Shown: positions 12,101-24,900, numbered from the stretch's first letter. The stretch: DNA of 64,000 nt from Serilophus lunatus (GCA_013399895.1 VXBA01002397.1:721282-785281); one strand, 5' to 3'. Made by a program: numbers and translations. The notes: generated by a model not told the origin, from the letters alone.

Positions 12101-13843
12101 CATGCAAAATATTTGTTATCGCATGTGTAAGCAACCCACTGTTTACTTCCTGTGTTACGTATTCACCTATTTACCTAAATAGCCTTCCATTGTTGGTTTG
12201 TGGCTTTGATTGGTTTTTTGCTTGTTGGTTTCTGAGTTTGGAGCTGTATAACAGGACATAGCTGAATGCACCTTAGATTAATGCTGGAACATTGGATCGC
12301 TGTTCTCTAATTTAATCCAAAATGTAAATATTGACTAAGAATTCTCTGAACTGCTTACTTGTAGGAAGTATTCTCTGTGAAGTCTGAGATCAAGTGCTAA
12401 ATTTTTTTTAGCTCTTGTAGGAATTCCGTCTTTGTGACTGAAGGTAATTTAAGTGACTGATTTAATGACATATGAGATTAGACTTGACACTCTGTGAGGT
12501 GAACTGAAGAGGCATACTATATATCATGCTAAAACACTTAAAATGTTGACATTGAGGTGCACATGCTACTATCTGACTTGGGTAACTTAAGAATTAAGGG
12601 TATCTTTTCAAGCTGTGGCCTAAATTACCTGTGTTTTTAAAAGGTTCTTGACTAGAGACTGTGTATCTTGTAACCAAGGGCCACTGAAGGGCAGTGACTT
12701 TGTTTCTTCTCCTTTATGGGTCCTTATGGTTGAACAAGATGATCCTGACGGTCATTTCCAACCCTAATGATGCTGTGATTCTGGATAGTAGTATTGCTGG
12801 AGGTTTTGCCTAGCACATAAGCAATATAAGCTGAAGTAATGTTTGTTGCAGATACTCTGCAGAATCTCGTTGGACAACAAAACGCCCGTCATGGTGTAGT
12901 GAAAGTGTTCAATGCATTGCAAGAAAGAAAGGCTAACAAGCATCTACTTTACGTGAGTAACCAGAAAAGTAGTTTTTTAACTTCATAATACTGTTACTGA
13001 ATGAGTAGAGCTCAGCAATTATTGAAGCCTGCAGGTTATGTTGTGTAGTGATTTAGTTTGAACTATTGGTCTGTGTGCAAGTAATTTTTTGTTATTAAAA
13101 TAAGTCAGAAAAATGTACTTGGTTCAATTACCTGACTAAGTTTGAATAACAAAAAGTTGTTTTAACAGCAGCATTGCTTTTGTCTAAAAGAGATCCTCTA
13201 CCACATCCAACTTGCCTGATTTCCTCATACAGCTTAGAAAAACTAACACATCTTGGAGAACCCTAGGGAAGGAGAACTCCAAGAACTGGCCATGACAGAC
13301 CTCCAAAAGTCCCACTTCCCAACTGTTGGGACTAGTTGGAGTATGCAGCTGGGTCTAAGTATAACAACTTCACCCTCAGTATCTTCTGGCTCATTTTGTG
13401 CACCAGCTTATCGCACAATGCAGCCTCAGAAGTAGAGAGGATGCACCCTGCTCAGGAGATGTGTAAGATCGATGCTTGGGTGCTTGCCACAAAGTCTTTG
13501 ACAGAACAGCGACAGTTCATACTGGATGGGAGATCCCCATCTGAAAGCAGCTGCCCTTATCACTTGCCTCCTTTCAGCTTTATGACATTTCCCATGTTAT
13601 CTGTAGCGCATGTGCTAACTTCAGGATGAAAGAAAAGTATTTGCATGAATGATGAATAAAATCAAACCTACGTGCTTCTGTTATCTGTGATGCTCTAAAC
13701 CTGACAGAAAGGAAGAGAATCTCGTTTGGTTGGCATCTGCATCATCTCAACTCTTTTTTGTTTTTCAGGTTTTGCTGGAACTGCTGCTAACTGAACTGTG
13801 TCCTGAGCTGAGAGCTCATTTAGAGCAGCTTAATGCCACTTAG
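1..13843 (+). CDS. SNX25: SNX25, sorting nexin 25 (3' half, 9 exons)
   Basis: Sorting nexin acting on endosomes in membrane traffic and receptor down-regulation (family knowledge). Nine exons join in phase: 1-108, 4867-5007, 5564-5677, 6201-6365, 8557-8674, 9844-9910, 11093-11274, 12852-12952 and 13769-13843, giving 356 residues plus TAG. The gene starts before the window, so the N-terminal PXA and RGS parts are absent. Visible residues about 27-150 form the PX domain, with a basic PRK motif before NEFQNLHRKL and a proline-containing LPSLSKLPF loop. An acidic linker (EEETEEDSDLSDYGEE) follows. From about residue 204 (MLIGEIFELRG) the nexin C-terminal domain runs to the end, including the motif MLVYYIGVFRDAFWP. 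All introns are GT-AG. SNX13, SNX14 and SNX19 share the architecture; sequence and the LRP2BP neighbour favour SNX25. Confidence 0.94.
109..4866 (+). other. SNX25 intron, mostly unique sequence
   Basis: A 4.8-kb intron. Apart from a CR1 fragment at about 2340-2512, I recognise nothing. Short open frames are present but none has splice sites in phase with the gene. Confidence 0.6.
2340..2512 (+). mobile_element. CR1 LINE fragment (ORF2 C-terminal part)
   Basis: Translates on the plus strand as LNMSQQCAQVAKRANGILAC, then NSVASRTREV and ALVRPHL, the conserved reverse-transcriptase C-terminal segment of bird CR1 elements. It breaks off abruptly at both ends and is a dead intronic fragment. Family recognition is from memory. 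Confidence 0.85.
4867..5007 (+). CDS. SNX25: SNX25 exon, PX core
   Basis: 47 codons, phase 0 to 0, acceptor cacaag and donor gtatga. Encodes the middle PX strands and the first helix; VPRKLNEF holds the basic phosphoinositide-facing residues expected in a PX domain. Confidence 0.93.
5564..5677 (+). CDS. SNX25: SNX25 exon, PX proline loop
   Basis: 38 codons between a ttacacag acceptor and a gtaaga donor. Carries the PX proline-containing loop LPSLSKLPF and the start of helix 3 (FMEKSKNQLNNFLQ). Confidence 0.93.
6201..6365 (+). CDS. SNX25: SNX25 exon, end of PX domain
   Basis: 55 codons, acceptor tccttcacag, donor gtaagt. Finishes the PX domain (LLSDERLCQSEALYAFLSPSP) and enters the linker. 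Reading runs on into the intron for a few codons after the donor, which is chance. Confidence 0.93.
6366..8556 (+). other. SNX25 intron containing a CR1 5' region
   Basis: A 2.2-kb intron. About 7360-7830 is CR1-like; the flanks, including 7830-8550 with its short open frames on both strands, show nothing I recognise. Confidence 0.55.
7360..7830 (+). mobile_element. CR1 LINE 5'/ORF1 fragment
   Basis: Shows the order of phrases seen in avian CR1 5' halves: a Leu-Leu-Val stretch (ctattggttgttcaaactgg), GALG/LVEGSGA-like coding (gctctgggatgattggtaga), and the block ending ctagcacaggagctagtggg before a run like AGLIERALN. Frames are broken. The exact ends are uncertain. Confidence 0.65.
8557..8674 (+). 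CDS. SNX25: SNX25 exon, acidic linker
   Basis: 118 bp leaving phase 1, acceptor ttcctag, donor gtaagc. Encodes a Glu/Asp-rich linker and then the start of the nexin C-terminal domain (FMLIGEIFELRG). Confidence 0.92.
8675..11092 (+). other. SNX25 introns flanking the 67-bp exon
   Basis: Two introns of about 1.2 kb each, split by the small exon at 9844-9910. AT-rich, with no repeat or gene recognised. Confidence 0.5.
9844..9910 (+). CDS. SNX25: SNX25 exon, nexin-C part 1
   Basis: 67 bp, acceptor ttttctag, donor gtaagt. Completes the split Met codon and encodes FKWVRKTLIALVQVTFGRTIN. Confidence 0.92.
11093..11274 (+). CDS. SNX25: SNX25 exon, nexin-C part 2
   Basis: 182 bp, acceptor ctttacag, donor gtagga. 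Encodes QIRDTVHWMFSEPMLVYYIG and FRDAFWPNGKL, then a charged helix (EQKQETKQRAQQKLLENIP). This is the most diagnostic part of the C-terminal domain. Confidence 0.93.
11275..12851 (+). other. SNX25 intron
   Basis: A 1.6-kb intron of mostly unique sequence, apart from the short CR1 3' tail at about 12715-12785. Confidence 0.5.
12715..12785 (+). mobile_element. CR1 LINE 3' tail
   Basis: Contains the decayed CR1 3'-end signature: gatgatcctgacggtcattt, then ccaaccctaatgatgctgtg and attctg, compared with the usual tail ending in repeats of an ATTCTATG-like octamer. Plus orientation, strongly 5'-truncated. Confidence 0.75.
12852..12952 (+). CDS. SNX25: SNX25 exon, nexin-C part 3
   Basis: 101 bp, acceptor gttgcag, donor gtgagt. 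Encodes DTLQNLVGQQNARHGVVKVF and an amphipathic helix. Confidence 0.92.
12953..13768 (+). other. Last SNX25 intron
   Basis: An 0.8-kb intron. No feature recognised; open frames near 13250-13630 lack splice continuity and family resemblance. Confidence 0.5.
13769..13843 (+). CDS. SNX25: SNX25 last exon
   Basis: 24 codons plus TAG after a pyrimidine-rich acceptor (tttttcag). Encodes the closing helices (LLELLLTELCPELRAHLEQL). The stop is in phase with all upstream exons. Confidence 0.93.
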   Translation, partial: VLLELLLTELCPELRAHLEQLNAT

Positions 13844-14940
13844 GTTTGAATCTGCACAATTGGACCACTAGAGAAATGTCTATGTTCAATAATAGACATG
13901 AAACTTATTTTCCTCTTTTCCATAGAGGGCTGAGGACTATGATTATTTTTAGCATTTTTCTTTCCTCTTGAGATTTTTGTGAAGTAAAGAGACTTGAAAA
14001 GATCTGATGCTGTAGTAGGGTAGACAAAACAATGCTGTATAGCTGCCAATTTTTATTTAAATTGTTCTATTTGACTACTCTTCTGTTTCAAATATAGATT
14101 GAAAAATAAATGTTCATATATGCTGAAAGAAACCAGAAAATATTTTAAACATTTATGAAAAGAAATTTTGCTTATAGTGGAAAACTAATGAATGTTGTAC
14201 AGTTCTAACCTCCTCACTGAGGATCTGAGCATTCCTTTTTTTTCTCGTGTATTGAAAAAGCCTTGTTGTGCAATACTACATGTAAAGCTATTGTGAAAAT
14301 TTTATCAATTTTGTTTTTACCAAAGATTTCCTGTAGTTTGAAGCATTTGTAAGCAATAAATATCACAACTGGATTGCAGTATTTGGTAGCGAAGCTGTAC
14401 TGACAACTAATGAATGAGTTTGACAGCACTAGTTTCATAACAAATACTCCCATAGCTTTGAAGTCTGTGTCAAAATTATGTATTGTAAACTGGTATGTCC
14501 TAACAGAATGCCTGTGTTAAATGTTAGTTCAGAGATTAGTGCTTATGAATTGCTTCTATGAATGATCACATAGCCGTTTAATTAAACCATTCTAATAACT
14601 TCCCTGATATTACTCAGGGCTGTTTTATTCTAATACCCCAATTTCAAATGACCTTCAAATATTTCCCTTATTTTATACAATGAAAGGAAACTGTCTTCAG
14701 TGCTTCTGGTTTTGTTTTGTTTTTTTTTTTAATTTTTGTAAAAATATGTAAATATGGCCTTCATGCACATCTAAATAATTAAATATCAGAAATTCCTAGG
14801 TGACACTCATTACTGTCTTTTCAATTCAATACAGTTGTGCTCTTAGAAAAACTATTTGCAGTTAAGACTGGCTGTATTGTAAGGTGCACACTGTCTGTAT
14901 TCTATATTTAATAAACGTTTTTAGTAACATCTAGCCTTCT
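13844..14940 (+). other. SNX25: SNX25 3' UTR with several poly(A) signals
   Basis: AT-rich and without convincing coding sequence. AATAAA occurs at 14105-14110, 14355-14360 and 14910-14915. The last is followed by a T-rich stretch and fits the distal cleavage site near 14.94 kb; the first two would give shorter transcripts. The boundary is inferred. Confidence 0.6.
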
Positions 14941-15806
14941 GTTCCAACACATACAGAAAAATCTCTTGGAACAGGTTTTCGTGGCACAGTCCTAAGAAGC
15001 AATCCAAATTCTACATGTACAAAAATTTGGTAAGTAAATGGGTATTTAGAAATGTGCAAGCTTACCATAGCAACCAGTAAGTTTTACTAGTGGTTAATCA
15101 AAGTATCTTTTGATACAAGATTCAGCATGACACTGCTTACGCACACTCCTAGCCAAAAGGTTTTCAACTACTCCTAAAAGAGGCAGTGAAATCCACTATG
15201 AAGGATTAAGGAAAACAGGCCTCGTGCTGAGGATGTGTATTGAATCTTTCCATACTAATGTGTTTGGAGGGATTTTTTTCCATAGTTCTGTAAGTAGTAT
15301 TTTTCTAGACTTACAAGCTATCATGGCCTCAGCTGTAAAGCTTAGTGTCTTACCAGCCAGTTTCCAGCTTTGAATTTCTGCAATCCAAGAGTAAAATGTG
15401 TAAGGACACTTAAGAAGATCTAGATACATTAGAAAACATATGAAAGAAAGTATACCTATCTCTAACAAAGGTAAGGTTTAAAAATGGCCATGACTGGGAG
15501 TGGACTGTATGTGAAAACTAGACAAGAATATTAAATTAATATTTACTTGGTTTTGGTTTGATTCATGAGCTATATAGCAGTATGACATAAAGAAAATATC
15601 TGTCCCAGTAAAATGTTGTTAATAAAACTAAGTCTTCAATACTATTTTAAAAAGTCTGCCTTGGCTTCATCTCAGCTAAAGAAAGTGTGAGCTTTCTTAT
15701 TTTAGATAAAATGAATCAGTGAATTGCTTCAAATAAGAATTTATAGAAAGTTGGAAAGCAAGCAGTAAGTAAGGCAAAGTCTGTAATTGCTGGAGGTTAA
15801 TGATGA
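14941..15806. other. Convergent intergenic gap between SNX25 and LRP2BP
   Basis: AT-rich, unique-looking DNA between the two 3' ends. I see no exon, RNA gene or recognised repeat here. Confidence 0.5.
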
Positions 15807-15812
15807 TTTATT
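15807..15812 (-). terminator. LRP2BP: Poly(A) signal of LRP2BP
   Basis: AATAAA on the minus strand, about 40 bases after the LRP2BP stop. If used, the 3' UTR is very short. Confidence 0.55.
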
Positions 15813-15854
15813 GTAGGAAATACGATTATATACCAGTCACAGTTAAAGGAAACG

Positions 15855-15920
15855 CTAAATTCTCCCAAGATTAGCTGCCCGCTCAAGGTCAAAAGCAACA
15901 GCAGGATCCAGATGGCATGC
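15855..15920 (-). CDS. LRP2BP: LRP2BP last exon
   Basis: 21 codons plus TAG after acceptor tttcaaag. Encodes ACHLDPAVAFDLERAANLGR then Ile; Ala-Cys-x-Leu-Asp-Pro-Ala matches the family's C-terminal motif. Confidence 0.9.
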   Translation of the reverse strand, partial: ACHLDPAVAFDLERAANLGRI

Positions 15921-18900
15921 CTTTGAAAACAAAGACCAGAATTGTAGTTTATAGCTACAATATAATAATATATAATATTATATATATATAATATATAGCT
16001 ACAATAAAATGGGATGTTTTCAACATCAACAAAACTGAGATAAATGATTTGTTAAAATATCATAAAGTTAATATATTCAGCTTTAAATCCTGTTTCTGAA
16101 TGCCACATTAAAAAAAAATCAGCATTTAAAATTAGCATTCTGTAGTGTTAATCTTGGGTTTATTTTTATTAATTCTGTTGGCATGGCCTGTGCTGCCTTC
16201 AGTCAGAAACATGAAATCTGTTTACAGGCTAGATGAGTTTCATTCACTTCCATCCACTTGCATTTCAGTACCCCTAGGGGGTGCCTATCTTCTTTTTCTC
16301 ACTTCTTTCAAAACTACAGCACAGCAGTTAATTAAAAAAACAAATATGACTAAGTAGGTGTAATTGTACAGTTAACGCAAAAATTTTCCAGGTGCAGAAG
16401 AAACTGGACACCCTTAAAACTCTTACTTGTTCTAAAGTTAACTGCCTTAGGGAGCTTTTGTTTATATTACATTCCTTTTCTTCTGCTATTGATTTAGAGA
16501 TGCATGACACTGGTTAATAGGAAGTATCTCTTTTTATACTGAGAAGCTAGTGACATTCCTAGATCAGTCTTAGATGTACAGCTAGTGAACGATGAACGGA
16601 AGTTGTAATCTTCCAGTTGCGCTGGTTTTGCAAAACTTTAAAAGACAGCGGCTCCTGCAAAGCCATGCAGCAATTTAATCCTGATGGACCTCTTCAATGC
16701 CTTAAGATTTAACTAGGAATACTGGCTACAGTGTTTATAACACTCCAGCTCAGATTCCTATCCTGATCTCTTCCTCATCCTATCCTCTCTAATGCTTCTC
16801 ACAGCAGGAGAACAAAATGTTTAACATGTCTATGTTAGAAAATCACCTGCTTTGCTAAGCCCCTTGTATCAGTGGCTTCCCTGAATCAGGAGCCACAAAA
16901 ATTATTTGGTAATTTATCGTTCACATAACTCTCTATTCATTTAGATTGCACCAAGCTGGACATCAAAGTATTCTACTTGAAGAAACAAATGGTCACTACA
17001 TGCACAGAAATCACAGAGTCTCTCTGAAGCACAGATGCAAACTTGCTGCATTCCCTTCAGCTGGTATAATCACCTTGCTTTGGTGTACTTTTAGGCATCA
17101 CTGACATTACTTGGCAGATTCATCTTCTAGGGATCATTATTTATATTTTTCCTCAAGCAACAAATTTTAGTCCAAACTTAGGACTTTGAAAGAAGTTCAC
17201 TGATTTTTTTCCCCCTGTGTGTAGGGAACAGGGAAAGCAGTAGATCCTCAGCTACTGCTAAAAATGTAATTATTAAAATAAGCGTAAGAACCAGATATGG
17301 CAAATTTAAGTATTTTTAACGAAGGTTGTAATTGTTACAGAACCTGAAGTAGAAGAAAAGTCTTGATTTTTTCAGTTTGAGAGACTGACAGAAAGCAAAT
17401 TAATTTGCTACAAAATTATTCAAATTGTTTATCTAATTTATCTTTCAAGTTACCAAGTTTCTTGCTGTGGTGATCACCATGGATTTTTTTTTTTTGTTGG
17501 TCTTGTAGAATGCGTTGTTTGCTTAAGCAAGTGTCCAGATAGCATCCCTTCAAGACAATTTTTAGTAGTTTTCAATATACTTTTACCACTATACATTTTC
17601 TTTAACAGATTTTTTTTTTTAACATAAATCATCTTGGAGTCTTTAGCAAAGTATCACTTAATCTCATGAGATATAAATTAGTCTGCAAGACTTTCTCAAC
17701 TTACCTTAGAATAGTATTTTTTAGCAGCTTCTTGATCTTGCTCTATGCCACGGCCAAGCTGGAGGCACCTGGCCAAGTAGAAAGCAGCCATAGCAACACC
17801 TTTGGCCACATATGTTGGATGACAATCAGCTATCTTAGCTACCATATTGATGTCATTGTTTTCTGTAGTCCTATTGTGGAATTTAAAGCATTAGCTTAGA
17901 TAATGCTAGTCCAAGCTAGAATTAAAGTTAAGCATATATGACTTTCACAATGCCACCTTTCCATTTACATTATTATCCAAAATAAGCTGAAATTTACATG
18001 TATTCAGCACCTTAAGAGGACTCTTCTATTCAGTATTTGATTTTAAGTTAGTCTTATTTGAATACTGTGATATTAGAGAGCAAACACATAACTTGTGAAG
18101 TCATGTTCATTATAGTTATACTAGTTATAAAAGGCAACATATTTTATGGTAATTGTTCTTATAAAATAATTTCATGGAAATTATATGTGGAAGAAAGGCA
18201 AAGGTCTTATTTCATGTAATTGAGCAACCTCATCTAGTGGAAGATATTCTTGCCCACAGTAAGGGGGCTGGAACTAGGTGATCTATAGAGGGTCAACCCA
18301 AGCCATTCCATGATTCTATGATTCTAACGTTCCAACTCTTTACTAAGATATTGGCAAATCATAGTGACCTGAAAGTCTTGGACATACTTGAGAGCCTCTG
18401 GCTATAAAATTCACTTAGAACAACTACTTATGACTGTTTCGGCTCAATTATTTCCTTTCTTCTGCATGCTTGCTGTCATCTTATTTTCTACATGTTATTT
18501 TTACTAAGAACCATTTTAAGAATCTCAGGAACCAGGTGAACATAGCTTTAACTATCAGGCTATAACTTACCTAGTATTGTCACTATAATATTAGGTACAA
18601 CTTCTTCTAAGTGGGAACTGATTTTTTTTTCAGTTGCCTTAAAACAGAAACCCTTCTTTGCACATCATTTTAGCAGCGTTTAACAATCACAAACTTGACA
18701 GAAGAAAATAAGGAAAAGTGCAAGTCATTTCAGTTTATAGCTATTTCCTATAAGTCAGTGTTTATGAAAGATTGTTCCCAACTAGCCCTCTTCAAGGCAG
18801 TGTCTTCCAAATCCCTTGAATGTGTTGAGAGCAGTGTTCTCCCACCTAATTTGATCCATTGACAAATACAGCAACAAGACCGTTCTTATTAGTAGGAACA

Positions 18901-21900
18901 TTTAAATATAATAACAGTAACCTATTAATTCTCTCATCTTTCCTGATGGATAGCATTTTTGCCTTCCCTTCCAAAAGACACACCACAGGATGATGATGCA
19001 AATAACAATATCCAGTCAAGTCAGGCAAAAAATTCTGTTTTGGCAGAGCTACTTCAAGAACATACCACAGCAATAGATGAATAGAACTGTATGGGTTAAC
19101 TAAATTATTTGAAGTATCAGTAGCTAATGTAGACTTCAAATATTAGGCAAGGTTATACTGTACATAATCACATAATGTTTGTATGCTTGTACATAATGTA
19201 CATCGTTGGTACGAATGTAGAAGGACAAATTGTAGCAGAAAAGGAATTGGTGCTTGATACTACAGATCGAACTGCTGAGATTTCTGCCTCAAGGCCAGCT
19301 GCAATTCTAATTAAGTGGAACTGTTTCAAGTGTGGTGGCAGTATCTTTTGGTTCAGAAATTGTCACTTCTGACTGTACTGTGGGACTTCATTGCTATTTT
19401 GTGCAATCACAATTGCAGCTGACGAAGTGCACTGTTTACTTGTCTCAATAATCTACCATGCAGTGTAGGGGCAGTGAAGGGGAGTCATTCCAAACGAGAC
19501 TGGCTAGACTAGACTGAATAGCTATCAGTCTATTTACAGTGCAAAAGACAGAAAAACAGCAGTTCAGAGTGAACAATCCTTTCTAGCACAGAGTATAGCA
19601 AACAGCATTCATAGGAACTACTGAAGTGGTGTATACAGGGTGCAGCTTTTGTAAGAGAATAAGTTGTGATATGTTTATTGCTGGGCAGCAGCAGTTTTGT
19701 AATTATACTCTAAAAACATGAATGCTTTTGTGTGCAGCTTGTGCAAGTAGTCAGTCCGTCTGCATCTTATTTCCAGCAAATCAGTAATCTGATTGACAGA
19801 TAGAACTTTTAGGGTCTTAGGTTATAAGCCTGAGGGGGGCTTATAAGCAGTATGTGGATGTCCAGAAGCTGAGCTCTGAGGTATTGCTGAGAGGGTGCCA
19901 TAACTTGGCAACAGCACAGATCCTTTGCTACTCTCTAATGCAGGCATGAATGACACTACAGAATCAAGGAAGGCTACAAAATCCTTGGGGTGAAAATGAA
20001 AAGTATTTCTGCCTGGCTACCTTTTTTTCCATTTTACTAGTCAGATGAAAGGATGCAGCCAAAACTAGATGTACAATACAAATCTGGCTTTGTGGCTGGT
20101 GCTGTCACGACAGTTTTGGCTTTTATGACAATGGGACATACTTTGATGACAACAGCCTATTAGGGAGGGATGGGATCTACCTGTCCAGAAGAGGAAAGGG
20201 AATCTTTGGCTAAGCTGGTGAGCTTTAAAATGAAGGATACAGGGAGCACTTTGGACTCACAGGGTAGCACTTCCTGTATTGCAACTAAATTGGGAATAAA
20301 TCAGGCCAACCAGTGCAGCAACACATGTTCTTTAGCTGCCTCCCAAGATGTGAACCAGAAGATCAACCACCTTACGCACAGGTATACAACGTACACAGCC
20401 TGGAGAACAAACGGGAGGGACTGGAGCTCTGCACCCAGTCAGAAAGTTACGCATTCATATGAATAACTGAAACGTAGTGGAACAACTCACATGGTGGGAG
20501 CATCATGATGGATGGCTGGTTTGTAAAGACAAAAGAAGGAGTCATGCTGTGTTGAGAACTTGAATGCTTAGAAGTCAACTGGCAATAATAGAAGCTGTAT
20601 CTAGTGCTTCTGGGTCAAGATCAAGGGGGTCACTTCCAAGAGGGACCTTACAGTAGGCATCTGCTACTGACCACCAAACCAAGATAATAATGTTGCCTGC
20701 TGGACGAGATAAGAAAATTAAGACAAACACGCAGTTTGCAGAGGAGAAGGGAGAGCAGCTTTACTGGTGATGTCCGATGATCCAAAGAGAAAAAGCATAA
20801 CACTCTCTTCGTTTTTATAACCTTCTTAGTGTCCACCTTGTCACCTATATTATCCAACTAAAGTCCATCTTACTATTATGTCCCTTAAGCATCCAACAGA
20901 ATTGACCTTTCTTACTTATTTCCACCCAGGCCTGCCCTTGGTAGGCCTGGAAGGATAACTCTGTATTTTGACTTACTACTCCTCTTATCTATACAGAAGA
21001 ATGCAAACATTTGGAACACAAGCTGTTCTTTGGCCTTTTATATTCCAAGTTAGCCAGCTACCTAACTAAAGTGAATTACCCAAAATATTATGCATACCTC
21101 TTAAGGCATCAATAAGACCAACAAAGCAATATTTGGGTCAATAAATATCGGGTAAGAGAACCTGGTTCTTTTGGGTGACTTTAACTACCTAGACATTACA
21201 TGGAAGAATACAGCAACTCCCCAGATATCCATCCAGTTCCTGGAAAGGATCAGTAGAGCACTGCTTCCTCATACCAATGTCAGATGTGACAACAAGGAAA
21301 GAGGTACTGCTGGACTTCTTACTCACAGACCAAGAAAATCTGCTTTGTAATATCTCAGTGAAAGCTTTGGCTGCAGTGATCGCAATATTGTGGATCTGGG
21401 ATCCTGCTGAGCACACTGAGAGTTAGTACTAAAGACAAGGTTTTAGATTTCAGAAGAGCCAACTTCAGCTCACAGCTTAATTAGGAGGGACTCCATGGAA
21501 AGCTTCCATGGGGGACAAAGGAGCTAGTGCTCTGAGTTTTTCAAGACTGCTCTCCTGGAAGCATAAAAATTGTTTATCCTCTTTGAAAGTAAGGAAAGTA
21601 GGGGGTGCAAGAGATGTCACTGGCCTAACTGCAAACTTATGAGCCTGCTCAAAACCGAGAGTGAAGCATACCAGAGATGGAAAAGCTGGTAAGGGGAAGT
21701 GGTGGATTCACCAACATTGGATGCTTTCAAGATAAGATGTCCCAGCACCCTGTCCAGCTGTATCTAAACTGTGCTTTTGCCAAGAAAGGTTGGACCAGAT
21801 AATCCTTGAGGTCCTTTCCAACCTTGGGACTCTATGATTGTAGGGGTTTAAAAAGAACAGTGAAGGCAGGCTTGCAGGAGATCTACTTGGAATTCTATTT

Positions 21901-24900
21901 CAAGACTGTTTAGCATTATAGGATCAGAAAAGTTTAACTGCAATGAGTAATTAAGAACATTATCATATTAATTTTGTAATTAGCTATTTCATCTTTAAAG
22001 ATGAGGTTGTGTAATTCAAAATCTCAAACTGATCTCTTCACTTTGAAAGACAAGAGCATGATCTTATTAATAATTTCAATCTGAGTTATGTGGCCTTGCA
22101 TGCAGAACCATAGTGAAAAATAAAGCAAAATTAACTTCACCTTTTAGCTAGTGCAGTAGCTTTCGAGTAAAATTTTTTAGTATAATAATATTCCACAAGA
22201 TGGCCTTGAGCATAGATGTTTCCACGTTCTGCTGCTTTTCTCAAACACTCCAAAGCAGCTTTAGTGTTTTGATGTACACCTTGTCCATAGAGATACATAA
22301 TGCCAAGTGCTCCCTGTGATTCCAGATTTCCATTGTCACATGCTTCTGAATGCCAGAAAAAGGCCTAAACAAAAGCCACACAATTGGAGTATATAGTTAG
22401 TTTAGCTGCTTTTCTTGTATACTGTTTCCACAAAAGCCTTTATACCAACCATCCTGGTAAGAAGTTCTTATATATAAAAGAAAGCAGAATCCTTGTAAGG
22501 CTTCTAAACCTACTTCATTTACTGTCAGACCTATCAGTCAGTGACACCTGCTTGATTTCTGAAGGTTACCAAAGCTGACAAAGCTTTAATCCAGCCCATC
22601 ATTCTTCCTGATGCTCTCACAAAAAAAAAATAAAATCTTGTCTAACACTGTCAAGTGAGTCAAAATGAGGGATTCTAGCCACCTCTTCATATAGGCTTAA
22701 ATGGATGATATTAAATGTTGTCTAACTACTTAAAATACATCTCTCAGAAAGAAATATATCCATGTAATATTTCCATAAAATTTAAGATTAATTATGACTC
22801 ATTTCTATTTAAAAAAGGACAAGTGGGCTTTACCTTCTTCAGATCTTTTAGAACTGGCATAGAATAAAGCATTCCTAAAGTACTCTGGGCCTTGACACTT
22901 GCTTTTGGATTTCCATGGTCTGCAGCAATAAGCCACAACCTAAGAAAACAGGGACAACAAAGTTTAAGTAACACAGAATCTTATAATTTGTAAGGAAAAT
23001 CACTGCCTGCCCTTACCTTTCAGCCTCTTCAGTTGAATGCTTAACACCACGTCCTTCATAATATGCTCTGCCAAGATTGTATGCAGCTGCAACTTTCAAG
23101 TGTCTTGCTTTTGGGGAATCAGAGTTGACTATTTTATTCATGTATTCCACTCCCCTCTCCTAAAATTGAGCCATTTAAGTTATTATGTTCAGACTATGAG
23201 GAGGAAGAAATAAAGAATCTGAGATTGAACAAATTTCTGCAAGAAAGGTAGGAAAACAGTGTCACACCAAAGCAGAACTGATCTTGGCTTGATAGACAGC
23301 CCCTAGATTTTTGACCCCAACATGCTTTTAACATAAAACATTTCCTCATAAATGCTTATCTGATATTACATTGTTCTGCTGCATTGATAAAAATTTTCTC
23401 AAAAATATTATTGTGCTTACATAAATGCATGTTGCAATTTCAGAATTCTGTGAACTTTTCAATTGCATAATGTATCTGAAATCATAAAAGAGATTTCAGA
23501 GAAGGCAAAGTGATATGTTGTACACTTTCAAGTCCCTCCATTTAAAAGACTTTAGATTAATAAAGAACAAAAGCTGATGTTAAAATAGCACATGGAGAAT
23601 ATTGCATATGAGCAACCGGACCTCAAATATATTTCAGAAACAAAGTTTACATTGCTAGGATTTAGCATGGACACCCTGTCTAAATACTCTAGAAACAGTC
23701 CTTTATAAAAAGTTTCTCTTATATTCAACTTCCATGTTGTAATATACACAAAAAGGAAGAAAAAATCTTTATTTGCAAGTAAATAAATGTGGTAGTTATA
23801 CAGGCATACAGAAAAAATGAACCACCTCCAAGCCCCAGCAGCATATTTTCTGTTCTGTTGACAATCCTGTAAGTACCAGACAGGAGTCCCATTCGTTAAT
23901 GTACTGCTTGGTTCATATTTTGGCCTCCTGTAATTTACCCTTTCTTTCATCCTGCTTGTATTCTTTCCTCATGCCTCTTTAAGATCAATCTTCACCAAGA
24001 AATTAACTTTTTTTTTAATTGTAGCAAATCATTCCTTTGTCTTCCTTTTTTGTAATATACTCCTTCAGCTTGTCTTCCTCAAATTCTTGCAAATGTAATT
24101 TTTATTTGCCTAATTCAAAAATATTACTGTCAAGCACTGGCAGAAGCACAATCATCTTTAGCAGCTGTACTAAAAAAATAGAAAATACCTTAAAAAAGTC
24201 TTTACGCAACAGATTTGAAATTTACGCTTTGAAATTATAATTGTTTGGTTTCCATTTTATACACTTTATTTTCATTTATACAAGCTGCTTATTCAAAAGC
24301 AACGAGTTTTTAAATACAGCTTCCTCATAAAGTACAATCGAGCCCTTAGAAGTTACATTTTAAAATACAAATGACTATATTTTCCAGATACACCTGTTTT
24401 ATTATAGCCATTTTTGAGAACTTCCTCATCCCAGAAACTTCTCTCGCTGTAAGCACCTATGCTTTATGAAACTAATACTAAATCAAAAAGATGTTTATTT
24501 TAAACTAATCACACTTACAAAGGAGTTTTTAGTAGTTATCAGCTAATATTAGAAGCAAAGTAAAAGTGTGCAGCTAGATTACTCACAGGGTCTTTTTCAG
24601 AGCCTAGTCCATCATAATACATTACACCAAGCTGATACATTGCTCGAAAATCTGTATCCTTAATTTTTTCAAACTGCATTAATGCTTCTTGATACAGCCC
24701 CTGGGAAAGACAAATCAAACAATGAACTACACAGAACAAAGAGTTTATACAGGAACGTAACTCTCCAATATATACACCCTTATAATTTTTCAACCTGTAG
24801 TATTTCACTAATGAATGAAGAACAAAATATTTCAACCAGAAAACTACTAGAAAACAGAAATAGAGTGAGTCTACAACAACAAGAAAGCTGGATTACCAAA

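Larger units (their letters stand above)
17871..22140 (-). other. LRP2BP intron 6, repeat-rich
   Basis: A 4.3-kb intron holding a CR1 tail near 18.2-18.3 kb and a longer CR1 at about 19.9-21.8 kb interrupted by an LTR. The 18.33-19.85 kb stretch shows nothing recognised. Confidence 0.6.
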
